Assembly: GCA_014239035.1 (NCBI GenBank)
Contig: JAAZZY010000104.1
Location: 1-5,144, forward strand
DNA length: 5,144 bases
Direction of reading: 5' to 3'
Source: Chlamydiia bacterium
GTDB lineage: Bacteria > Chlamydiota > Chlamydiia > Chlamydiales > JAAZZY01
Part shown: one piece after another, positions 1-5,144 of the stretch
How positions within the stretch are numbered: the stretch's first letter is position 1
Layout: each line of letters begins with the position of its first letter
Translations under genes and position numbers: made by a program
The notes under the pieces: generated by a model
What the model was told of the DNA's origin: nothing
The model's input: the letters and a program-made list of their open reading frames with translations, nothing else
The model's database searches: none

Positions 1-1
1 G

Positions 2-1201
2 CCTCTCTTAGGTATCCCCATATCTGTTAAAGATCTACTTTTTGATATTGAAGATACTGTGACAACCAATGGATCACTTGCTTGCATCTTGCAAAAAGCC
101 GATAAAGATTCTCTTTCAATAAGCCGGCTCAAAGATGCCAAATCCGTATTCTTAGGAAAAACCAATGTCCCTGAATTTGGATCTGGGTATATTACTGAAA
201 ACAAACTCATGAAACCAACCTCGAATCCCTGGAGGCCCACTCACTCTGCTGGGGGATCAAGCGGCGGAGCCGCTGCAAGCGTTTCTGCTGGAATGGCCAG
301 CATGGCCATTGCAAATGACTCTGCCGGATCCATTCGCTTGCCAAGTAGTTTCTGTTCGCTATTTGGATATATGCCTTCCTTTGGAAGAGTCCCCTTTACT
401 CAGAAGGAGGAAATATTGTTTAAGCCTCTTCACCGCATAGGGCCTATTACTCACACTGTCAAAGATGCCGCAATAATTTTAGATGTTATTTGCAAGCATT
501 CCGATTTAGACCCAGATCAAAAACAAGAGATTTGTTTTACAAAACTCCTAGAGAAAAAGTTAAAACCCATAAAAATTGGCTGGAGCCCAGATTTAGGTAT
601 GGGTATAAAAAATAATGAGATCATCTCTATTATTGAGAAAAAGCTTATTGAGCTACAAAAGTTAGGGTTTGAAGTAGAAGAAGTTAAGCTCCCTGTAAAC
701 ATAAGCGAACATATTAATGACTTGAAGAGTTTCATCTTAGCAAAGTTTGAGGCTTTGGGAAAAGAGATCCCAATTTTTGTAAAACCAATTTTAGGTTCAT
801 CTATTTCACACCTTCTTGAAGAAGCTTCAGCAATAACAAGTGCCGATTTTCAAAAGGCTGAAGCCTTTAGGACGGAATTCCGTCAAAAAATGACTCAGTT
901 TATGAACACCTACCCGCTAATCATTACTCCTACGTCTGCTTCACCTTCTTTTTCTATCGAAGACTATCCCGACTGCATCACTAAAATTCATTCCGATCCA
1001 TTTGTCTTTTTTGCATCATTTTTATTTCCATTTAACTTTTCGGGTCAACCAGCAGCATCACTACCTTGTGGCTTCACAGGGACAGGCCTACCTGTAGGGC
1101 TACAAGTTATTGGCCCTGAAAATGATGATTCTGTTATATTTCAATTTTGCAGCTATTTCGAAGAGGTATTTCCATGGCATTCGCAGAACCCAAAACTCTA
1201 G
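2..1201 (+). CDS. Amidase-signature family hydrolase, 5'-truncated by the window edge
   Basis: This gene encodes a C-N hydrolase that cleaves amide bonds by a Ser-cisSer-Lys triad. The reading frame is open from base 2. The first visible residues, PLLGIPISVKDLLFD then TVTTNGS, are the conserved N-terminal part of the fold, so the GTG at 59 is internal and roughly 60 to 80 residues are missing upstream. In the 399 visible residues the catalytic Lys is residue 10 (29-31), the cis-Ser is the first Ser of GGSSGG (257-259), and the nucleophile is the Ser of AGSIRLPS (329-331). The two serines are 24 residues apart, as in mammalian FAAH. The C-terminal FSGQPAASLPCGF and GLPVGLQVIGP motifs are also typical. 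The segment between cis-Ser and nucleophile, and the KTNVPEFG motif, resemble generic amidases rather than GatA, so a role in Gln-tRNA synthesis is unlikely. The substrate is unknown. One oddity is that the usual GGS before IR is AGS. The stop lies 28 nt inside the next gene, implying an operon. Confidence 0.93.
   Translation, partial: PLLGIPISVKDLLFDIEDTVTTNGSLACILQKADKDSLSISRLKDAKSVFLGKTNVPEFGSGYITENKLMKPTSNPWRPTHSAGGSSGGAAASVSAGMASMAIANDSAGSIRLPSSFCSLFGYMPSFGRVPFTQKEEILFKPLHRIGPITHTVKDAAIILDVICKHSDLDPDQKQEICFTKLLEKKLKPIKIGWSPDLGMGIKNNEIISIIEKKLIELQKLGFEVEEVKLPVNISEHINDLKSFILAKFEALGKEIPIFVKPILGSSISHLLEEASAITSADFQKAEAFRTEFRQKMTQFMNTYPLIITPTSASPSFSIEDYPDCITKIHSDPFVFFASFLFPFNFSGQPAASLPCGFTGTGLPVGLQVIGPENDDSVIFQFCSYFEEVFPWHSQNPKL
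1160..1166 (+). promoter_or_regulatory. Ribosome binding site for the 100-residue exported protein
   Basis: GAAGAGG ends 7 nt before the ATG at 1174 and lies inside the end of the amidase gene. It decides between two possible starts. A TTG at 1147 would add nine residues but has no comparable purine-rich site in front of it. Using the ATG also leaves a clean signal peptide. Confidence 0.6.
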
Positions 1202-1476
1202 GTCAGTATTTTAAACTCTTTATTTTTACCGTTGTAGTGTTCCCTTCTTATTGCTTTGCCTCTGACTATGAACAAGAATTTTTGGACTTTGATCCAAGCA
1301 GCTCCCAAAACATTGCTAGACAAGCTCAGGCAAGAGTATGTGAAGGATGTGAAGAATCTGTTGCAATGCCATCTCAATTGGAATACCCTAGTGCGTACTT
1401 TGAACAAATAAAAGCTGAGCAAATGCAAGACTACTCCTCTGATAAAAGAGTCACATATAGAGTGCCAGCGCGATAA
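1174..1476 (+). CDS. Small exported protein with a CxxC pair, function unknown
   Basis: I do not recognise this 100-residue protein. Residues 1-14 form a short N-region with Lys7 and Lys14. Residues 15-26 (LFIFTVVVFPSY) are hydrophobic, and a signal-peptidase I site is plausible after Ala29 (CFA then SDYE), leaving a mature chain of about 71 residues. The Cys at 27 lacks a good lipobox, so a lipoprotein is less likely. The mature part is polar and acidic at first (DYEQEFLDFD). It then has VCEGCEE, with Cys56 and Cys59 spaced CxxC, and ends in a basic tail. A CxxC in the periplasm could be a disulfide or a metal or redox site; no thioredoxin-like context surrounds it. The gene overlaps the amidase end by 28 nt and stops 13 nt before the kinase gene. 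It is real by position, ribosome binding site and signal peptide, but its role is open. Confidence 0.7.
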   Translation: MAFAEPKTLGQYFKLFIFTVVVFPSYCFASDYEQEFLDFDPSSSQNIARQAQARVCEGCEESVAMPSQLEYPSAYFEQIKAEQMQDYSSDKRVTYRVPAR

Positions 1477-1489
1477 GATAAAGTTATTA

Positions 1490-2332
1490 ATGAGAAAGCT
1501 CACCTGGTTTTTAGTTACATATTTACTCGCCTTATCTGTTTATTTCATTGCTTTCCCAAATGATTTTTTTCTCCCTAAAAGACCATTTATAAGCAACAAA
1601 GACAGATTTTGCTATAAGCAAAGCTTCTCTAGGTTTACTCTTTTTGACAAAACATTGACCTCCCCAAAGCTTCTCGAAATCATAGACAACCCCGATCAGT
1701 ACCTCCTAGAACCCAAGCATATTATTAAAGACAATGAGAAGAGAACCATCGCAAAACTTACCATTGATTCAACATCTATAATTCTTAAACGATATAACTA
1801 TAGTGGGATCTACGACTGGATCACAAAATGCCCTTTCAGAACTTCAAAGGCCTACCGCGCCTGGTATTATCAGCACGAACTAAAGAAAAATGGCATTGAA
1901 ACAGCAAAGCCTATTGCGATTATTGAAAAGCGCTGGGGACCTCTTTGGCGTCAGACGTATCTCATCTCTGAATATATTGAAGGTAAAACCCTCGATGAAA
2001 AGCTCCTGCAGTCAGGTGAAATCATCCAGAAGAAGGTAAGCAAACAGATCGTAGAAATTTTGAATGTCTTTTATAAATTGAAGTGGCTTCATCGTGATCT
2101 TGTAGGTAGAAATATTATCATTAAAGGAGAGACTCTGGCTATTATCGATCTAGATGAAATGCATTCATATGCATTTAATAACCGAATATTTAAATCTAAA
2201 TTTCACAAAAAACATTACTCTAAACTCATAGAAAAAAGTCGAGTCCCACAAGATTTCATAGAAACTTTTTTAATGACTCATAACCAACTATATGGTTACA
2301 CTTCTTCTGAAAAAGAGTTTGAAGAATTGTAA
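1490..2332 (+). CDS. Membrane-anchored kinase of the lipopolysaccharide (Kdo/InaA) kinase family
   Basis: This is a 280-residue protein with a kinase fold of the type that phosphorylates LPS core sugars (Kdo/WaaP/InaA family). Residues 4-22 form one hydrophobic segment after MRK, acting as a signal anchor, followed by FPNDFFLPKRPF. Kinase landmarks appear in order: IILKRY with the likely ATP-binding Lys100; RAWYY at 123-127; GIETAKPIAIIEKR at 135-148, the family's characteristic stretch after helix C; SEYIEG at 160-165 as the hinge region; the catalytic loop HRDLVGRN with His201, Asp203 and Asn208; and IIDLD with metal-binding Asp220. All expected catalytic residues are present, so activity is likely. 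The acceptor is unknown: an LPS sugar is the family guess, but a protein is possible. The start has only a weak ribosome binding site 13 nt after the previous stop, so translation may be coupled. The anchor is unusual, because the best-known WaaP enzymes are soluble cytoplasmic proteins. Confidence 0.82.
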   Translation: MRKLTWFLVTYLLALSVYFIAFPNDFFLPKRPFISNKDRFCYKQSFSRFTLFDKTLTSPKLLEIIDNPDQYLLEPKHIIKDNEKRTIAKLTIDSTSIILKRYNYSGIYDWITKCPFRTSKAYRAWYYQHELKKNGIETAKPIAIIEKRWGPLWRQTYLISEYIEGKTLDEKLLQSGEIIQKKVSKQIVEILNVFYKLKWLHRDLVGRNIIIKGETLAIIDLDEMHSYAFNNRIFKSKFHKKHYSKLIEKSRVPQDFIETFLMTHNQLYGYTSSEKEFEEL

Positions 2333-3177
2333 TGAAAGCTCACCGCATATATTCGCTTGATTTTTGGGTCATAACCTTGATGGTATGTGGCTGTGCGGTT
2401 TATTTAGTTTTCGGTGAACTCTTTCCGTCAGATTTTTATCTAAGCGCTCGCTCTTTCAAAAAAAATCCAAATTTCGTTTATCAAAAAGATAACTTTCGAA
2501 CAATGATCAGCTCAAAGAGCTTTTACAGAGAAGAGTTTTCTATATACTATAAGGAACCAGAGCGTCTTTTCGAAGGCACTTCATATTTATTCTCAAGCCA
2601 CTATAAAAACACGAAAGTCGCTGTTGTTACCATTAATGGTTTACATTATGTGGCTCGAAAATTTCAGCCAGATAATCTATGGGCCTATCTATTGCAATTG
2701 CCCTTTAAATCTTCTAACGCACTTCGAGCTTGGTACTATGGTCATATGCTCTCAAAGCTAAATATAAATGCTTCAAAGCCTGTTTTGATGATTGAAAAAC
2801 GTATTGGCCCGTTTTGTTTTTCGAGCTACCTTCTGAGCAGCTACATCTCCGGTGACAAGGGAGATGAGTACTTCCAAGACTCATCGCCCTTCAAAGAAAG
2901 TTGGCCAGAGGCTTCTTCAAACCTGCTAAAAATGCTCGAAAAGCTTAGCCTGTCAAAAATTATGCATTATAACATCTGCCTAAATAACTTTATTATTAAG
3001 GATAACAAACCCTATTTAATAGACCTTGAGAAATTACACAAGTACCCATTCTCGCATAAAATCCATCAAAAAAAGCATTATAACCAATATTTTTCATCCA
3101 TTGAAAAAGATCTAATGGAGTCTACACTAGAGGGCTACAATATTTTTCAAGAAGAATCATTGAGAATCAACTTCTAA
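2332..3177 (+). CDS. Membrane-anchored pseudokinase-like paralogue of the preceding LPS-kinase-family protein
   Basis: This 281-residue protein is the same length and layout as its upstream neighbour. It has an N-terminal hydrophobic anchor (about residues 11-28), then FPSDFYLSARSF, then a kinase-like domain. Over residues 128-160, ungapped comparison with 119-151 of the neighbour gives 19 identities in 33, including RAWYY, SKP/AKP and IEKR-GP. The catalytic loop is altered: HRD becomes His212-Tyr213-Asn214, so the catalytic Asp is Asn, while Asn219 is kept. Metal-binding Asp231 (LIDLE) is kept, but the following Asp is Glu. Ungapped alignment puts Arg109 at the ATP-binding Lys, with Lys110 next to it. 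I infer a pseudokinase or a much-weakened enzyme that probably regulates or scaffolds the active neighbour. The ATG shares its A with the stop codon of the previous gene, so the two are translationally coupled. The frame is intact over its full length, which argues against a decaying pseudogene. Confidence 0.78.
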   Translation: MKAHRIYSLDFWVITLMVCGCAVYLVFGELFPSDFYLSARSFKKNPNFVYQKDNFRTMISSKSFYREEFSIYYKEPERLFEGTSYLFSSHYKNTKVAVVTINGLHYVARKFQPDNLWAYLLQLPFKSSNALRAWYYGHMLSKLNINASKPVLMIEKRIGPFCFSSYLLSSYISGDKGDEYFQDSSPFKESWPEASSNLLKMLEKLSLSKIMHYNICLNNFIIKDNKPYLIDLEKLHKYPFSHKIHQKKHYNQYFSSIEKDLMESTLEGYNIFQEESLRINF

Positions 3178-3341
3178 AATTTTCCATTGCTAATAATCCC
3201 TTCTTGCCTAACCTAGGGAACAAATGAACTTACAAGATCTTTAATAGACGTTTGTTAATTCGGCTCAAGAAAACGAAAAAAATACTATCGAAGCAGTGAA
3301 TTTTATCATAAATAATAAAAATAATTTTAATTAAAAAATAT

Positions 3342-3369
3342 TCGACTTTTTATAAATAAAACTTATATT
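3342..3369 (+). promoter_or_regulatory. Putative sigma-70-type promoter for the 354-residue protein
   Basis: TCGACT at 3342-3347 matches four of six bases of the -35 consensus. TATATT at 3364-3369 matches five of six of the -10. The spacer is 16 bp and entirely A/T except for one C, a type known to favour chlamydial major sigma-factor promoters. It predicts a transcript start near 3376 and a leader of about 45 nt. The region is so AT-rich that chance matches are likely, hence the modest confidence. Confidence 0.35.
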
Positions 3370-3409
3370 CTTATTCATGAAATATATTTATTACTAATTA
3401 TTATTTAAT

Positions 3410-3415
3410 AAGGAG
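3410..3415 (+). promoter_or_regulatory. Strong Shine-Dalgarno site
   Basis: AAGGAG lies 7 nt before the ATG at 3423. It is the best ribosome binding site in the window, much stronger than those of the kinase genes. It fixes the start codon and suggests the product is made at a good level. Confidence 0.85.
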
Positions 3416-3422
3416 AATATTC

Positions 3423-4487
3423 ATGGTAGAACCATCATCACTAACGATAAGACCTATTCTTACTCCCTCGACAGACGCTCCTAACTCTTTAGGAGAATCC
3501 ACTACTTTAGAGTACAAGGGTCTTTTAGATTCTTTTCTGAATACAGAAGCTATGCCGACTCGAGAAGAGGTGGTTATTAAAGAAGAGGCCCCCCTTGCGC
3601 ATACTCAATTTAGTTCATCTGATGTTGCTAACATCACAGTTTTGGAACAACAAGTTAACGATCAGTTAAGAGCCATTGAACAAAGATTAATCAGTATCCA
3701 AAATAGTGCCTCTAGGGCCTCTACAAACACCACTCGCCTCGAAAAAGATCTAAAACATAGCTTACCTCTCAATGAAGGAGTTAAAGCAAAGTTTTTTCAA
3801 AGTCTGAAAGCTGCTAGGAGAATGAGTGGGGGCAATCTTGATTTAATTACAAGCTACAAGGCATCCCTTAAGGGTATCAACAGCTATATTAACTTGATGA
3901 CAAAGCTAAATCGTCAACTTGATGAGAGTATAAAGCTCCTATTAAAAATTGAGTCATCGACAGACATAGTTTTTGCAGAAATAGATAGTGAATCAAGTGC
4001 CTTTAGAAAATCTCTTGAGACTACAGCTTATGTTAACAATTATACAAACTCAATAAATAGTATTAATGATTTGATGCAAGCGATTGAAGAATCAAGTGTG
4101 CGTTTAAGTGAATTCACAGTAGAGATGAAAACAGTGTCGTCTCAATTAGAGAGTCGAAGCAAAGAAATTAAAAAGTATTTAAAAGGACCTAACAACCCTA
4201 ACCTATATCTTAAGGATCGCAAAGAGTTCTCTGAAGAGCTAGAGCTTTTAAGTAATAACCTAGAAGTACTTTCCCTAAACATGCTTATCGTTCCGACATT
4301 TGAGAAAACTAAGGTAGCAATAGGCAATCAATTAGGGTCTTTAAAAGCATTTATAGATCAGCTTAAAGAAGCAAATCATGTTTATGTTAAGAATCAACTG
4401 GGACAAAAGAGCGAAAAGGAACTAATGCAAATTTCCTATAATGGAAAAAGTGCTACAGTACTTGTTGGTACAATGCTTAAAGTGTAA
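3423..4487 (+). CDS. Cys-free, Trp-free, largely helical protein of unknown function
   Basis: I do not recognise this 354-residue protein. Residues 1-65 are rich in Ser, Thr, Pro and Glu and look disordered. From about 70 to 320 the chain is nearly all helix-forming, with heptad-like stretches, for example LEQQVNDQLRAIEQRLISI at 74-92, and further ones around 104-115, 155-178, 210-250 and 268-285. This suggests a coiled-coil or helical bundle. The C-terminus (336-354) turns to a short beta-like stretch ending ATVLVGTMLKV. It contains no cysteine, no tryptophan, no signal peptide and no transmembrane segment. The gene stands alone, with its own probable promoter, a strong ribosome binding site and a terminator 23 nt after its stop. 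A disordered N-terminus, Ser-rich composition, absent Cys and a helical body fit a type III secretion substrate or structural protein in a host-associated bacterium, but that is inference only. Confidence 0.8.
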   Translation: MVEPSSLTIRPILTPSTDAPNSLGESTTLEYKGLLDSFLNTEAMPTREEVVIKEEAPLAHTQFSSSDVANITVLEQQVNDQLRAIEQRLISIQNSASRASTNTTRLEKDLKHSLPLNEGVKAKFFQSLKAARRMSGGNLDLITSYKASLKGINSYINLMTKLNRQLDESIKLLLKIESSTDIVFAEIDSESSAFRKSLETTAYVNNYTNSINSINDLMQAIEESSVRLSEFTVEMKTVSSQLESRSKEIKKYLKGPNNPNLYLKDRKEFSEELELLSNNLEVLSLNMLIVPTFEKTKVAIGNQLGSLKAFIDQLKEANHVYVKNQLGQKSEKELMQISYNGKSATVLVGTMLKV

Positions 4488-4504
4488 CGATATAGCTTAT
4501 ATAT

Positions 4505-4547
4505 AAAAAACCCTCTTAGGAAGAAAATCCTAAGAGGGGTTTTTTTT
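4505..4547. terminator. Bidirectional intrinsic terminator
   Basis: A perfect 11-bp stem, CCCTCTTAGGA (4511-4521) with TCCTAAGAGGG (4528-4538), encloses a 6-nt loop. It is followed by eight T at 4540-4547 and preceded by six A at 4505-4510, so it can end transcripts on both strands. On the plus strand it ends the 354-residue protein gene, whose stop is 23 nt before the stem. On the minus strand it acts as a second barrier after the rRNA operon. Confidence 0.93.
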
Positions 4548-4565
4548 ACTAGAAATAAATAAGAC

Positions 4566-4595
4566 AAAAAAAAGACCCTAGTTAAACTAGGGTCT
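4566..4595 (-). terminator. Intrinsic terminator of the rRNA operon
   Basis: AGACCCTAGTT and AACTAGGGTCT (4573-4583, 4585-4595) are perfect inverted arms around one base; the practical stem is about nine pairs with a five-base loop. A run of eight A at 4566-4573 becomes the U tract when read on the minus strand. There is no T run on the other side, so it is one-directional. It begins 10 nt after the 3' end of 5S rRNA. Confidence 0.92.
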
Positions 4596-4605
4596 GAAAC
4601 AAAAA

Positions 4606-4719
4606 CTTGGCAACGACCTACTCTTCCACACTCTTGTGTGCAGTACCATCGGCGATGCAAGGCTTAACTTCTGAGTTCGGGATGGGATCAGGTGTACCTC
4701 TTACTCTATTATCACCAAG
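4606..4719 (-). rRNA. rrf: 5S ribosomal RNA
   Basis: Read on the minus strand, the sequence starts CTTGGTGAT and ends TTGCCAAG, so CUUGG and CCAAG close helix I. It has the diagnostic loop sequences CCCATCCCGAACTC and AGAAGTTAAGC, and then CGCCGATGGTAC. The length from these ends is 114 nt, normal for 5S; the mature ends could differ by one or two bases. It is the last gene of the operon, downstream of 23S and directly before the terminator. Confidence 0.96.
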
Positions 4720-4816
4720 TATAAATCTACTTATAGCTTTATACGTTTTTTAACGTATTAGGAGATGCTTGAGAACTAATCTTTACAGTCTTATCAAAGA
4801 CAACAAAGAAAAAATA
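4720..4816 (-). other. 23S-5S internal transcribed spacer
   Basis: This spacer of about 97 nt holds no tRNA. It has a perfect 7-bp hairpin, ATACGTT (4741-4747) with AACGTAT (4752-4758), around a four-base loop. It is a possible RNase processing element or a structural divider between the two rRNAs. The A/T-rich stretch next to the 23S end (4799-4816) probably belongs to the long processing stem that pairs with the 5' flank of 23S, outside this window. Confidence 0.7.

Positions 4817-5144
<328 letters not shown>

Larger units (their letters stand above)
3178..3422 (+). other. AT-rich intergenic region between the kinase operon and the helical-protein gene
   Basis: This 245-base region separates two transcription units. 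The second half (about 3300-3420) is almost entirely A and T. It holds a possible promoter and the ribosome binding site for the gene at 3423. A frame from ATG 3224, preceded by AGGG, is broken after six codons by TAA-TAG and then stays open from 3248 to the TAA at 3332-3334. No convincing terminator follows the kinase pair; the only stem near its end is 5 bp (TCCCT 3197-3201 with AGGGA 3215-3219) without a T run. Confidence 0.6.

Noticed and set aside
59..61. GTG as the start of the amidase
   Set aside because: The frame is open upstream to the window edge and encodes the catalytic Lys and conserved PLLGIPISVKD, so the true start lies before the window.
517..735. Minus-strand 72-codon ORF inside the amidase
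   Set aside because: It lies antisense within a clearly conserved enzyme and has no start signals or family features.
1147..1149. TTG start for the small exported protein
   Set aside because: The ATG at 1174 has a well-spaced GAAGAGG site and gives a cleaner signal peptide.
1246..1260. Lipoprotein box at Cys27 of the small exported protein
   Set aside because: The residues before the Cys (FPSY) do not fit the lipobox; signal peptidase I cleavage after Ala29 is more likely.
1198..1503. Minus-strand 101-codon ORF opposite the small exported protein
   Set aside because: It is antisense to a gene with a better start, signal peptide and operon position; its composition is not convincing.
3197..3219. 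Terminator after the kinase pair
   Set aside because: The stem is only five pairs with a 13-base loop and no T run follows.
4142..4327. Minus-strand 61-codon ORF inside the helical-protein gene
   Set aside because: It is an antisense shadow, low complexity and without a ribosome binding site.
4436..4660. Minus-strand 74-codon ORF across 5S rRNA and both terminators
   Set aside because: It reads through structural RNA and hairpins; it is not a protein gene.
4720..4816. tRNA gene in the 23S-5S spacer
   Set aside because: The spacer is too short for a tRNA plus flanks, and no TTC loop or acceptor stem is seen.

Overview
The window is AT-rich bacterial DNA with two parts: protein genes on the plus strand (positions 2 to 4487) and the 3' end of a ribosomal RNA operon on the minus strand (23S then 5S, from 5144 down to 4606). 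The 23S tail has an AGCTGACCAATACTAATAGG-type 3' end and a slightly short last domain. Together with the base composition and a gene set of membrane-anchored LPS-kinase-like proteins plus an unrecognised Cys-free helical protein, this suggests an obligate intracellular bacterium, most likely a chlamydia-like (Parachlamydiales-type) lineage. This is a judgement by eye from rRNA resemblance, at roughly even odds or a little better; it is not a database result.

Positions 2 to 3177 look like one plus-strand operon of four tightly packed genes. The first is the C-terminal 399 residues of an amidase-signature hydrolase that begins before the window. The second encodes a 100-residue protein with a signal peptide and a CxxC pair, and overlaps the amidase end by 28 nt. 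The third is a 280-residue protein with an N-terminal membrane anchor and an intact kinase core of the lipopolysaccharide (Kdo/InaA) kinase family. The fourth is a 281-residue paralogue of the third, joined to it by a one-base stop/start overlap, in which the catalytic Asp has become Asn. Spacing and overlaps argue for co-transcription and coupled translation. The likely common theme is the cell envelope or extracytoplasmic space, but no substrate can be read from the sequence.

Positions 3178 to 3422 are a very AT-rich intergenic region with a degenerate small ORF, a plausible sigma-70-type promoter and a strong Shine-Dalgarno site. These serve a separate gene (3423 to 4487) for a 354-residue, Cys-free, Trp-free, mostly helical protein that I do not recognise.

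This gene converges on the rRNA operon. Two hairpin terminators lie between them: one after the helical-protein gene with T runs on both strands, and one immediately after 5S that works only for the minus strand. The 23S-5S spacer contains a perfect 7-bp hairpin and no tRNA.

The most interesting item is the kinase/pseudokinase pair, with its conserved post-anchor motif and a predicted topology that places the catalytic domain outside the cytoplasm.
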